Assembly (NCBI GenBank): GCA_016930535.1
Contig: JAFGGN010000046.1
Location: 62,001 to 126,000 of the forward strand
DNA: 64,000 nt
Source of the DNA: a bacterium
Lineage (GTDB): Bacteria > Zhuqueibacterota > QNDG01 > JAFGCO01
Direction: 5' to 3'
Of this stretch, positions 43,118 through 52,003 are shown piece by piece. Each line of letters begins with the position of its first letter. Position 1 is the first letter of the stretch. A program made the position numbers and the translations under genes. The notes beneath the pieces are model-generated. The model was given only the letters and a program-made list of their open reading frames with translations, searched no databases and was not told where the DNA came from.

Positions 43118-43558
43118 TTAATTGCGTCTTTTAATAACGCTCAAATATGACATACAAATAAATCCGAAAATGACTTTGAGCACACAGACTGTGATTTCAT
43201 TCAGGATATTCTTTGTAAGAATGTTTTTCATATATCTGCCGGTAATCACTTCATACTTGTTATTCGAGTAAACTGCGATACGAATTTCCGCTCTTATTAA
43301 AAAAGTCAGCAGTATATATACAAATTTTTTTATTCTGATATGGTAATCACAAAACAATATGACTCTGTTATTCATCAGGTTCAATTGAATTATTTTTGTG
43401 ATAATTTCAGGAACCGAAAACACCCTGTAATGAAAATCGTCATTTTTATTCTCCAAAGTCGATTCACCATGTGCATTCATGACAGAAGAATATACGGCCT
43501 GTACTCTTTCGAGCACATTTTCATTTCGAATTGTATCAATAATGATCACGTTCTTCAT
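43118..43558 (-). CDS. Hypothetical protein of the polysaccharide operon
   Basis: A 146-residue protein, AT-rich, starting MKNVIIIDTIRNENVLERVQ; a central segment NRVILFCDYHIRIKKFVYILLTFLIRAEIRIAVY and a C-terminal hydrophobic helix (ITVCVLKVIFGFICMSYLSV). No family was recognised. The N-terminal strand followed by helix could be the beginning of a GT-B fold, so it may be a truncated glycosyltransferase, but nothing catalytic is visible. It lies 3 nt before the downstream transferase gene and 69 nt after the Wzy-like gene. An in-frame start at 43573 would add five residues. Confidence 0.6.
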   Translation of the reverse strand: MKNVIIIDTIRNENVLERVQAVYSSVMNAHGESTLENKNDDFHYRVFSVPEIITKIIQLNLMNNRVILFCDYHIRIKKFVYILLTFLIRAEIRIAVYSNNKYEVITGRYMKNILTKNILNEITVCVLKVIFGFICMSYLSVIKRRN

Positions 43559-43627
43559 TTGAGTTCTGTTCAACTGTGCATTCCTTAATAATCGCAGAAG
43601 ATTAAGACAGAAAATCCATTGTTCGTT

Positions 43628-45091
43628 TCACTTGTTATGTGAATGCCTCTCAGTTTTGGAGGACAACATATCGCGATACATGATTTCAATCATGGCAATT
43701 ATGAGCACCCAGATGACTATAAACCGATACCGAATGATGCATGCATTTGTCAGGGCAATGACCAACAATCCCGCCAAACCTGACATAAGCGAAGCCGCAA
43801 TCACTTTATACTGTGTGTTATGCGACTGAAGATAGATTTTAAATCCCCGAATATAAAATGAACCATAAATCATGAGAAATACAATCAGCCCGAATAATCC
43901 CATTTTCCATAAAACAACCGCGTAGGCATTGTCCAGCGAGAACGGATAGGCCCTTTCGATACTGATGCTTTCATAAGAGGTTCCAAGACCTGTTCCGAAA
44001 ATTACTGTTAAAACATTGTTGTCCCATTGGTCCAGTGCCCTCATAATCTCACCCAGCCTGATGTTGGTGCTTGCATCTGTTGAAAGCGAGGACAGCGTAC
44101 TCAATCTTGAGAGGATGGTCAGAAAAACAGAACCAAAAAACAATTTGTCGATGAGAAGAAAAAATCCGAATAAAATGGCGAAACTCAACATCACCAGCAA
44201 ACAATACTTAATCAGCCGGCCGATGGTAATCTGATCAAAAAGATATCGAAATCCTCCGATCACGATGACTGAAAATAAAACTCCGACCCACAATCCCCTC
44301 TGTTGACTGAAAAATATCATGCCGAGCAAAGGGACAATGGAAATCGCAGATAAAATCTTGACATGAACCCGGCTTGGAAATATAATATATGCAACACAGA
44401 TCGGCAGTGCAATCTGTGCCAGATGGGGCTGTTGTGTTACCACTCGATTGATCAGAATGCTGGAAACCGCTCCTTCAGAGATGGCCAGCATGATAAATTC
44501 CACGGACACCACGACGGAAATGCCCACTATTAAAATCATCAGTCCATGGATATGTTTAATATTATAATTTCGTATAAAAATGAAGTAGAATGCATATAAG
44601 CCAAAATATAAAATTTCCGTGCCAATTATTTCAAAATTTGCATTGGAAAAAGAGCCGTGAAGTGCAGCGATAATGCAGCAAACCAGGAAGATTCCGAACA
44701 GCAGATTCAGTGTGTTGTTTTGTCGAAAAGATACCGGATTCTCGGGTCCGTGCAACAAATATAAATAACCGATAAGACCTGCCATTAATATGAGCACGCC
44801 TTCGTGAAAATACAAACCATGAAAAAATGGATAATGGGATCCCCATGTATAGGTCGGTAATATCGCTATATAGAAAATCAGCAGGCTGATTGCATGTCGG
44901 ATTGAAAAGCACATCCACACGAACACAATCAGAATCCCCGCTGCAATACCAATCATTAACACATCGGTGAATTTTATAAATATCAGAACAAATAATACAT
45001 GCACCCATAATACAAGATGCAGAAACAAATGTCGTTTCTGCATCTCATCAAATCCGCCATGTATTGATCTGTCTGTTTTAATACTTTTCAT
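43628..45091 (-). CDS. O-antigen polymerase / ligase (Wzy/WaaL type)
   Basis: A 487-residue inner-membrane protein with about 12 helices and a larger periplasmic loop (about 330-400; STLSSLSTDASTNIRLGEIMRALDQWDNN followed by GTGLGTSYESI), where RLGEIMRALDQW and FGTGLG correspond to the Wzy_C/O-antigen ligase signature. It polymerises or ligates repeat units at the periplasmic face; polymerase is more likely given Wzx and Wzz. ATG 45091 overlaps the stop codon of the Wzz gene (ATGA); ATG 45043 is an alternative that starts nearer the first helix. Confidence 0.88.
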   Translation of the reverse strand: MKSIKTDRSIHGGFDEMQKRHLFLHLVLWVHVLFVLIFIKFTDVLMIGIAAGILIVFVWMCFSIRHAISLLIFYIAILPTYTWGSHYPFFHGLYFHEGVLILMAGLIGYLYLLHGPENPVSFRQNNTLNLLFGIFLVCCIIAALHGSFSNANFEIIGTEILYFGLYAFYFIFIRNYNIKHIHGLMILIVGISVVVSVEFIMLAISEGAVSSILINRVVTQQPHLAQIALPICVAYIIFPSRVHVKILSAISIVPLLGMIFFSQQRGLWVGVLFSVIVIGGFRYLFDQITIGRLIKYCLLVMLSFAILFGFFLLIDKLFFGSVFLTILSRLSTLSSLSTDASTNIRLGEIMRALDQWDNNVLTVIFGTGLGTSYESISIERAYPFSLDNAYAVVLWKMGLFGLIVFLMIYGSFYIRGFKIYLQSHNTQYKVIAASLMSGLAGLLVIALTNACIIRYRFIVIWVLIIAMIEIMYRDMLSSKTERHSHNK

Positions 45092-46320
45092 TTATGTTTT
45101 CTTTTGAAAACCTTTGAAATATCGTTACGAATTGTACTGTAAATAATCTCAAATTTTTCATGCTTATCCGGCGCCGTTAATTTCATCCTGTCAATCGACT
45201 CTATGGTAAACACGACACTTGTCGAGATAATAAAACTCAGTATTCCCCAGAAAATGACAAAAAATGCCCGCTTTGGTCTGATTCGTTTTATCGGAACCAC
45301 GGCCTCGTCCAAAATCTGTACTGTCGGCGTATCTTTAGCCTCATTTATTTTTGCCTGCTCAAATTGCGGCAGTAAAAATTCCATGATTTTTTCCTGAAGC
45401 ACAACATCTCTGAATAATCTGGCATATTGAAGGCCCAGATCGGGGGCCTCGCTCAATGTAAATAGTAAGTCGTCCGAGGAATCCTTGTTGTTTCGAAAAT
45501 CATTTAACCTGTTTCTGAACTCAGATAATTCACTTTTAATCCGGATATATTCAGAATTCGAACGCCCCATGGTTTTTTCAATGACCTTCATTTCAATTTC
45601 CCGTCTGATGATGTTTGCCTGTATCTCGGATACAGCCTGAATTGTGGCGCTCATTTGCTCGGGCAATGCGATGGCATCATAATTTTCCTGAAAAACCTTA
45701 AAATCATCCTCGGCTTTGGCCAGATCATTTATATTCTGTAAATAGCGTTTTTCTATAAAAATTCTGGTGTTCCTGGCACGCTCCACCTTCAATTCTTTAT
45801 TGACCCTGTCCAGTTCCCTGATAAAGTAATTGGCCATATCTCTGGCACATACACGTGTTGAATCTTCCTCATTCTTCCCCGGCAGCCATGTTGTGGATGC
45901 ATTCGCCTTTAAGGTGATTGTTCCGTCTTCATTGACATCGATTTTTACATTGTCACGTAACTCTTTTACGGCTTCTTCGATATTATCCGAATTGTACCTT
46001 TCGATCAATCCAAATGTGTCTACAACCGATTCCATAATTGTCCGGCTGTTTAATATGGCCAAAAATGCATAAGTTTCATCCGACATGCCGTTTAAACCCA
46101 GCCCGCCCAGAGGTATCTGACTCATCAGAGATGAAAGACCCAGTCCCTCGGAATCTTCCATTGGCGGCATGATGGTGACAACACCCTGATGGACTTTGGG
46201 CATAATAAGGCTGAACCCTGCTGCAAGAAAACAGACGATGAAAAAGGTTGTCAATATCGGTTTGCGCCATTTTGTCAGCACATATAAATAATCAATAAAC
46301 CCGTTTTTCTTCTCTTCCAT
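45088..46320 (-). CDS. Wzz-type chain-length determinant / polysaccharide co-polymerase
   Basis: A 410-residue protein with two membrane helices, near 20-40 (PILTTFFIVCFLAAGFSLIM) and near 360-380 (FVIFWGILSFIISTSVVF), enclosing a long periplasmic coiled-coil (about 160-330; VNKELKVERARNTRIFIEKRYLQ and onwards) and a PxxP-like segment before the second helix (VVPIKRIRPKRAFF). It sets chain length with the polymerase. There is no C-terminal tyrosine kinase domain. GLGLSSLMSQIPLGGLGLNG near 57-76 is characteristic of FCB-type members. Its stop codon overlaps the start of the polymerase gene. Confidence 0.9.
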   Translation of the reverse strand: MEEKKNGFIDYLYVLTKWRKPILTTFFIVCFLAAGFSLIMPKVHQGVVTIMPPMEDSEGLGLSSLMSQIPLGGLGLNGMSDETYAFLAILNSRTIMESVVDTFGLIERYNSDNIEEAVKELRDNVKIDVNEDGTITLKANASTTWLPGKNEEDSTRVCARDMANYFIRELDRVNKELKVERARNTRIFIEKRYLQNINDLAKAEDDFKVFQENYDAIALPEQMSATIQAVSEIQANIIRREIEMKVIEKTMGRSNSEYIRIKSELSEFRNRLNDFRNNKDSSDDLLFTLSEAPDLGLQYARLFRDVVLQEKIMEFLLPQFEQAKINEAKDTPTVQILDEAVVPIKRIRPKRAFFVIFWGILSFIISTSVVFTIESIDRMKLTAPDKHEKFEIIYSTIRNDISKVFKRKHK

Positions 46321-46352
46321 GTATCATCCCTTTGATGCTAGACAATCGTTCG

Positions 46353-47633
46353 TTATTCTCCTCCGATTAAACCAATAGCCTTGGCAGCGATCACGGACGA
46401 GGCTATGGCGGACAGTACGGGGCCCCAGTTTCTCAATTCCTCGTTCCAAGCTTTCGGCATATCCACCACATCCCCGGGTTCGACCAATGCATCAGGTCCA
46501 CGCCTTGTTTTACCTGTTTTCGCCTGATAAACCTTCACTTTCTTGATATTTCCCGAATAGTAGTTACCACCCGCCATGCCGGCATAATCCTTGGCTGTAA
46601 ATGAGGCCACGTACGGATAGGTTCCGGGGAATTGAACACTGCCCTTCACGTAGACATAGGCGGACGGAATAACGACCCGGTCCCCATTTTTTAATATAAT
46701 TATGTCGGCGTTTTGTTCCAGATATGGTTTGAATGTTTTGATGGTTTTATCTGTTTTCCTCAAAACGACCACATCCATCGGATTGGCATTCTTATTGAAT
46801 GCCCTTATCCGTGATAGAAACGCATGGACTGTTTCATTGTCCAGAACCTGATATAATCCGCCCACTTTAAAATCGCCGTCCACATAAACCTTGTCGGATG
46901 TCAGACTGATCGGCGGTACAAAAACGACATCGCCGCCGCTTACAAGAACATTGCCGTCGATTTCACCGTCGGATTCGAATTCAGCAAAATTGAATAGCAG
47001 GGTATCGCCCGTTACTTTTCTGAGTTCAATAGCCACTTTGTTCGCCCAGTCTGTAACACCTCCTGCCTCTCCGATCAGATCCGAAATGCGTTCAGTCGGA
47101 TTTGCAAGGTATGTACCGGGATATTCAACCTCGCCGACGACGTGAACCCTGAAAGACCTCAGGGTTGTCAGTATCAAAGAAATTTCACAGTTCTGATAAT
47201 GCGGTTTCGCTTTATCATAGACCCGTTTCTTGACATCGGCAAGTGTCATTTTCCGTATATCGATTTCACCGACCGAGGGAACCGACAATACTCCTTCAGG
47301 CGAAACAGGGATGGGAAGTTGCATTTCAAGAGCGCCCCAGATATTCAATGTAAAGATATCACCGGGTCCGACCACATAGGATTGCGGATCAACAGCTTTC
47401 TCGAGTGCCGTCGCCTGCAGCATTTTTTGCCGAAGCTCGGTTTCCTGTTTTAATTTTAAGTCATTAAATTCTTCTTTTTTGGCCTTTTCGTCTTCAAACA
47501 TTTTTGAAAAATCAATCGCACGAGGCGTTGTTTCAGATTGACGCTGCCATTCACGCTCATCGTCGAAAACCTGCGCACGCAGACATGAGATAAAAGACAT
47601 GAAAAGTATGATACAGATTGTTTTCTTCATCAT
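46353..47633 (-). CDS. Polysaccharide export outer-membrane protein with SLBB domains (Wza-like)
   Basis: A 426-residue exported protein. Signal peptide KKTICIILFMSFISCLRAQ; the FISC segment is a possible but weak lipobox. A Poly_export domain (about 80-165; DPQSYVVGPGDIFTLNIWG, GVLSVPSVGEI and LTTLRSFRVHVVGEVEYPGTY) and two to three SLBB segments (about 165-370; KVYVDGDFKVGGLYQVL, AYVYVKGSVQFPGTYPYVASF) precede a hydrophobic C-terminal stretch (GPVLSAIASSVIAAKAIGLI). It forms the outer-membrane exit channel with the Wzz protein. ATG 47633 has AGGGA upstream; an in-frame start at 47690 would precede the signal peptide wrongly. Confidence 0.92.
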   Translation of the reverse strand: MMKKTICIILFMSFISCLRAQVFDDEREWQRQSETTPRAIDFSKMFEDEKAKKEEFNDLKLKQETELRQKMLQATALEKAVDPQSYVVGPGDIFTLNIWGALEMQLPIPVSPEGVLSVPSVGEIDIRKMTLADVKKRVYDKAKPHYQNCEISLILTTLRSFRVHVVGEVEYPGTYLANPTERISDLIGEAGGVTDWANKVAIELRKVTGDTLLFNFAEFESDGEIDGNVLVSGGDVVFVPPISLTSDKVYVDGDFKVGGLYQVLDNETVHAFLSRIRAFNKNANPMDVVVLRKTDKTIKTFKPYLEQNADIIILKNGDRVVIPSAYVYVKGSVQFPGTYPYVASFTAKDYAGMAGGNYYSGNIKKVKVYQAKTGKTRRGPDALVEPGDVVDMPKAWNEELRNWGPVLSAIASSVIAAKAIGLIGGE

Positions 47634-47692
47634 TATTTTCCCTGTTTCAAAAAGATCGTTTTCCAGAATCCACATCCATGTTCGGCGCAATT

Positions 47693-49003
47693 TTACGCCT
47701 TCACAATTTTCTCCCGCCCCTTCGTCACGCCCTTCGTGGCATTCCTTGTATCCACCACCAGGTTCGCATGTTCGCAGATCATGTCGTAATCGTATGAACT
47801 GTGATTCGTGGAAATGAGCACCACGTCGTATTTTTTCAGGTTTTCAGGCGTCAGGTCGATGCTCTGCATGTCATACTGGTACTTGCGCACCTTGGGCATA
47901 CATGAAATCATCGGATCATTGTAGTCCACATGCGCGCCCTTGTATTCAAGAATTTCGATCAGTTTCAGTGTCGGGCTCTCGCGCATGTCGTCGATGTCTT
48001 TTTTGTATGCGGCTCCGAGGATCAGGACTTTCGAACCCTGTATGCTTTTGTTCCGTGTATTCAATGCATCGCCGACCTTATCGACCACATAATAGGGCAT
48101 ATACGTATTCACTTCACCGGCCAGTTCGATAAACCGCGTGGCCATGTCGTATTCCTTGGCCTTCCAGGTCAAATAGAACGGATCGATGGGGATGCAGTGT
48201 CCGCCCAGGCCCGGGCCCGGATAAAACGGCATAAATCCGAACGGCTTGGTCGAAGCGGCCCCGATCACCTCCCACACATCGATGTCCATGCGGTCGAGAA
48301 TCATCTTCATCTCGTTAACCAGCGCGATGTTCACGCTGCGGAAAATATTCTCCAGCAGCTTGGTGGCCTCCGCCGCCTGGCTCGTGGAAACGGGAACGGT
48401 CTGCACGATGACCGCATCATAAAGCGCCTTTGCACAGTCCCGGCTTATATCATCATTCGCACCCACGACCTTGGGGATGGTTTTGGTTGAAAAATCGGGA
48501 TTGTTCGGATCCTCCCGTTCCGGAGAAAAGGCAAGGTAGAAATCTTCCGCATATTTCAGGCCGGATTTTTCGAGAATCGGTTTCATGACCTCCATCGTGG
48601 TGCCCGGCCAGGTGGAGCTTTCCAGGACCACCAGCTGGTCTTTCCGGATATACTGAGCGATGGTTTCTGACGTGTTGATGATATAACTCAGATCCGGCTG
48701 CTGATGCTTGTCGAGCGGCGTGGGCACGGCCACGACAATGCAGTCCGCGGAGGTCAGCCTGGTAAAATCCGTGGTCACTTCCAGCCGGTCCGAATCCACG
48801 GCCTTTGCGATGCGCTTTTCCGAAATATGACGGATATAGGTTTTTCGGCCCTCGATTTTACTGATTTTCTGAGGATCGACATCGAAGCCGATGCACCTGA
48901 ATCCGCTCTCGATAAATTCCAGAAGCAGCGGCAGTCCCACATATCCGAGACCGACCACGCCGACAATGCTGTTTTTGTTTTGAATTTTTTCCAGAAGCAT
49001 CAT
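47693..49003 (-). CDS. Nucleotide-sugar dehydrogenase, WbpA-like
   Basis: A 436-residue NAD-dependent UDP-sugar 6-dehydrogenase. Rossmann motif VGVVGLGYVGLPLL (14-27), the segment VVAVPTPLD near 90-98, ESSTWPGTT, and the catalytic Cys in GPGLGGHCIPIDPFY near 255-269. That wording is characteristic for the WbpA group, which oxidises UDP-GlcNAc to the uronic acid; UDP-glucose is less likely. A WbpE-like aminotransferase closes the operon. The ATG shares one base with the stop codon of rfbB (TAATG). Confidence 0.92.
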   Translation of the reverse strand: MMLLEKIQNKNSIVGVVGLGYVGLPLLLEFIESGFRCIGFDVDPQKISKIEGRKTYIRHISEKRIAKAVDSDRLEVTTDFTRLTSADCIVVAVPTPLDKHQQPDLSYIINTSETIAQYIRKDQLVVLESSTWPGTTMEVMKPILEKSGLKYAEDFYLAFSPEREDPNNPDFSTKTIPKVVGANDDISRDCAKALYDAVIVQTVPVSTSQAAEATKLLENIFRSVNIALVNEMKMILDRMDIDVWEVIGAASTKPFGFMPFYPGPGLGGHCIPIDPFYLTWKAKEYDMATRFIELAGEVNTYMPYYVVDKVGDALNTRNKSIQGSKVLILGAAYKKDIDDMRESPTLKLIEILEYKGAHVDYNDPMISCMPKVRKYQYDMQSIDLTPENLKKYDVVLISTNHSSYDYDMICEHANLVVDTRNATKGVTKGREKIVKA

Positions 49004-50007
49004 TACAGTTTCCGTTTATAGTGATTCTGATAGTATTCCAGATATTCGCCGCTCTTCAGCTTTTCCCACCACCACCGGTTGTCCCTGTACCAGGCCACGG
49101 TTTCTGAGAGAGCCGATTCGAAATTATGACGGGGTGTCCAGCCCAGCGACGTGATCTTTCCGATATCGAGTGCATAACGCCGGTCGTGTCCCTTCCTGTC
49201 TTCCACATACGTCATCAGAGCTTCGGAATTGCCTGTATCCCTCAGAATCTGGGTTGTTATATCGATGTTCATCTTTTCATTGCCCGCGCCCACATTATAG
49301 ACTTCTCCGTCCCGGCCCTTGTTCAGAATGAGGTCGAGCGCCTCGCAGTTGTCCATAACGTACAGCCAGTCGCGGACATTCCTGCCGTCACCGTATATGG
49401 GCAGGGCTTTTTCATCGAGCGCGTTGGTAATGAAAAGGGAGATGAGTTTTTCCGGGAACTGATAGGGACCGAAATTGTTGGAACTGCGTGGAATCACCAC
49501 CGGCAGCTTGTAGGTGACATAGTAACTGTAAACGAGCCGGTCCGCCCCGGCCTTGGATGCCGAATAGGGGCTGGACGGCATCAATGCATCCGTTTCCGAG
49601 AACCTGCCGTTCTCGATGCTGCCGTATACCTCATCCGTGCTGATCTGCATGAACCGGTCCACACCATGCTTTCTGGCGGCTTCGAGCAGCACGAAACAAC
49701 CGAATATATCGGTCTTGATGAATTCATCCGGACTGCCGATTGACCGGTCCACGTGACTCTCTGCCGCAAAGTTCACCACCACATTGACGTCCGGCATCAG
49801 CGAGTCGACAAGACCTGCATCGCAGATATCACCATGTACAAAACGATACCTTGAATCGTGTTCAAAATCCTTTAAATTGTCCAGATTTCCTGCGTATGTC
49901 AATTTATCGAGATTGACGATCCGGATATCCGGATAGGTTGAAAACAGGTAACGGATAAAATTGCTGCCGATGAATCCGGCACCGCCAGTGATCAGATATT
50001 TCTTCAT
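49003..50007 (-). CDS. rfbB: dTDP-glucose 4,6-dehydratase
   Basis: A 334-residue extended short-chain dehydrogenase: NAD motif TGGAGFIGSNF (7-17), NLDKLTYAGNL (32-42), NFAAESHVDRSI, the active-site STDEVYG and YSASKAG (YxxxK), and RSSNNFGPYQFPEKLI. It makes dTDP-4-keto-6-deoxyglucose for deoxysugars of the polymer. The companion genes rfbA, rfbC and rfbD do not occur in the window. It is the first gene of the polysaccharide operon, about 30 nt behind the promoter at 50044-50072, and translationally coupled to the following dehydrogenase. Confidence 0.95.
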   Translation of the reverse strand: MKKYLITGGAGFIGSNFIRYLFSTYPDIRIVNLDKLTYAGNLDNLKDFEHDSRYRFVHGDICDAGLVDSLMPDVNVVVNFAAESHVDRSIGSPDEFIKTDIFGCFVLLEAARKHGVDRFMQISTDEVYGSIENGRFSETDALMPSSPYSASKAGADRLVYSYYVTYKLPVVIPRSSNNFGPYQFPEKLISLFITNALDEKALPIYGDGRNVRDWLYVMDNCEALDLILNKGRDGEVYNVGAGNEKMNIDITTQILRDTGNSEALMTYVEDRKGHDRRYALDIGKITSLGWTPRHNFESALSETVAWYRDNRWWWEKLKSGEYLEYYQNHYKRKL

Positions 50008-50043
50008 CGTCCCCGTATTTCTTGTTAAAAATTGTCGAACTGA

Positions 50044-50072
50044 AAGTTATAAAAGAAATGGTAAAAAGTCAA
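50044..50072 (-). promoter_or_regulatory. Promoter of the polysaccharide operon
   Basis: On the minus strand TTGACT (50067-50072) is followed after 17 bp by TAACTT (50044-50049), or after 15 bp by TATAAC (50046-50051). TATAACTTT also resembles the -7 element (TAnnTTTG) of Bacteroidota promoters. Transcription would begin close to rfbB, whose ATG is at 50007. Confidence 0.6.
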
Positions 50073-50118
50073 TCGAATTGTGTTAAGTTGTTGTCTCACA
50101 TAGAGATTAGTGCGGTTG

Positions 50119-50144
50119 GAAAAGACCGGATCGGCCTGTCCGGT
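50119..50144 (-). terminator. Probable terminator after the MCE gene
   Basis: On the minus strand ACCGGA and TCCGGT form a 6-bp GC-rich stem with an 8-nt loop, followed by CTTTTCC. It lies about 30 nt after the stop codon of the MCE gene and separates the hprK operon from the polysaccharide operon. Confidence 0.6.
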
Positions 50145-50174
50145 ATCGAAGAACACAGATCAACATATCATGAT

Positions 50175-51011
50175 TTAAAACACCGACACGTGCAGATATT
50201 TTTTAGGATTTTTCTTAATGTCCGTGATGAGGGTGTCCAGACGAAGCGATGTGGTCAGGAGACGTTCGTACAGTTCACGGTCGTTCACCAGCTGACCGAG
50301 CGTACCCTGCTCGCTTTCGATGCGCCTGCCGATTTCATGAAAGGTTCTGGCGGCCGTGTCCAGTTTCGTGATCAGCAGGGCCATCCGGCCGGCCGTGGAA
50401 TCCGCACGCAGTTGTCCGGATACGGCCTCCAGATGCGCGAGGCTCGAACGCAGCGGCGCCCTGGTTTCGCGTACGAGCTGTTCGGTCTGGCGTGTTGCTT
50501 CTTCCACATTGGCAAGTATGTTTCGCATCTTCTCGGGGGTCACGGTTTCGGCAGTACGGTCCATGAGTGAATCGAGCCGGATCAGCGTCTGTTCCGTTCT
50601 CAGAAAGAGCATATTCAAATCACCCCGGACCGATCCCGTGTAAACCGCATCCAGGGAGGCCGCTTCAGCATGATCGCCGGGTTCGAGCGTGATCTGCTTT
50701 CCCCCCATCAGCTCCCTGGACTCGATATAGGCCTGAAAATTTTTTCGGACAACCACATCGCGATCCACCCACAACTGCACATCCACATATCCGTCTGTGA
50801 GACAGATTTGCTGCACGGCGCCTTTTTCCATTCCCCGTATCATCACCGGATCACCGGATTCAAGCCCGCGCACATTGTCGAAACGCAATGTCAAGGTTTG
50901 CCTCCGGGCAAACGGATGCAGGTTCTTGCCCCAGATAACGCCGAGAATGAGCCCGGCAAGCGCCAGGGTGACAAAGGCACCGACGATTATTTCCATCTTT
51001 CGTTCGCTCAT
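50175..51011 (-). CDS. MCE (MlaD) family lipid-transport protein
   Basis: A 278-residue protein with one N-terminal helix (KMEIIVGAFVTLALAGLILGVIWG), an MCE domain (about 37-115; LTLRFDNVRGLESGDPVMIRGMEKG and RELMGGKQITLEPG) and a long helical C-terminal tail (about 125-278), which would form a periplasmic stalk or barrel. MCE proteins carry lipids across the periplasm in ABC-type systems; the ATPase and permease (MlaF/MlaE) are not in the window. It follows hprK by 3 nt. No close ribosome-binding site issue: ATG at 51011 precedes the helix correctly. Confidence 0.9.
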   Translation of the reverse strand: MSERKMEIIVGAFVTLALAGLILGVIWGKNLHPFARRQTLTLRFDNVRGLESGDPVMIRGMEKGAVQQICLTDGYVDVQLWVDRDVVVRKNFQAYIESRELMGGKQITLEPGDHAEAASLDAVYTGSVRGDLNMLFLRTEQTLIRLDSLMDRTAETVTPEKMRNILANVEEATRQTEQLVRETRAPLRSSLAHLEAVSGQLRADSTAGRMALLITKLDTAARTFHEIGRRIESEQGTLGQLVNDRELYERLLTTSLRLDTLITDIKKNPKKYLHVSVF

Positions 51012-51013
51012 TC

Positions 51014-52000
51014 CTATTCCCGCAGATGGTCCATCAGATCGTCCTCGTGCCTGGTTTTCTGATTGATCATATCCGTCAGCTGATTGTTAAAAGCGAGCGC
51101 CGCGTTGTATCCGTACATTCTCAACAGCTGGTTGAGGGCCATGACTTCGACAATCATCGAGATGTTTTTTCCCGGATAAATCGGCAGCCTTACCAGGGGC
51201 ACCGGCTCCCCCAGAATTTCAGTGGTCATATCCTCGATACCCAGCCGTTCATATTTCTGAGACGCGTCCCAGTCCACCAGTTCGACCTGAACCTCCACCC
51301 GTTTGATTTTCCGGATGCCCCGGATGCCGAAAATCGCATGGATGTCGATGATGCCGAGACCACGGATTTCCATATGATGCTTCAGTGTTTCATTGACCAT
51401 ACCGAACAGCACCCCGCCGGCCCGGTGACATACCGTCACTACATCATCCGCAATCAGGCGATGACCGCGCGCCACAAGATCCAGCGCCACTTCACTTTTT
51501 CCGATACCGCTTCTACCGGTAATCAGAACACCGATGCCATAGACATCCACCATGGATCCGTGCACATATATACGCGGTGCGAATTTTTCGTCCAGGTATT
51601 CACCCAGAAGCTGAACCAGTTTGGTCGTCGCGTACGGCGTATGAAACACACTGATGCCGTGCTCATTGGCAACTTCCAGGAATTCGGGGACGATATCTTC
51701 TTCAGAGGTGACGACAACGCAGGGAATATCGAACGCAAATACTTTTCGAAGGCTCTTCAGCCTGTCCTCCCTGGACAGCTCACTCAGGTAAAGTCCCTCT
51801 GTATTTCCACAGACCTGAACCCTGTGGAATGTAAAAAGATCGGTAAATCCGGCAAGCGCCAGACCAGGTCTGTGCAGGTCCTTTTCGACTATTTTCTTTT
51901 CAAAACTGCCTTTACCCGTAATCAGCTGAAGCTTGAGGCGCTTTTCATTTTCATGAAACAGCGTCTCAACCGTGATATAATCCAGTTTCTGTTGATGCAC
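51014..52000 (-). CDS. hprK: HPr kinase/phosphorylase
   Basis: A 328-residue bifunctional enzyme. The N-terminal domain (about 1-130) is followed by the catalytic domain: HGSMVDVYGIGVLITGRSGIGKSE with the catalytic His 148 and the P-loop at 162-169, LIADD, and the HprK signature EIRGLGIIDIHAIFG near 211-225. It phosphorylates a Ser of HPr and reverses this reaction. Neither HPr nor PTS proteins are in the window. The start is GTG 52000 with GAGGAG upstream. It is preceded by hpf (4 nt) and followed by the MCE gene (2 nt), so the three form an operon. Confidence 0.95.
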   Translation of the reverse strand: MHQQKLDYITVETLFHENEKRLKLQLITGKGSFEKKIVEKDLHRPGLALAGFTDLFTFHRVQVCGNTEGLYLSELSREDRLKSLRKVFAFDIPCVVVTSEEDIVPEFLEVANEHGISVFHTPYATTKLVQLLGEYLDEKFAPRIYVHGSMVDVYGIGVLITGRSGIGKSEVALDLVARGHRLIADDVVTVCHRAGGVLFGMVNETLKHHMEIRGLGIIDIHAIFGIRGIRKIKRVEVQVELVDWDASQKYERLGIEDMTTEILGEPVPLVRLPIYPGKNISMIVEVMALNQLLRMYGYNAALAFNNQLTDMINQKTRHEDDLMDHLRE

Positions 52001-52003
52001 GAA

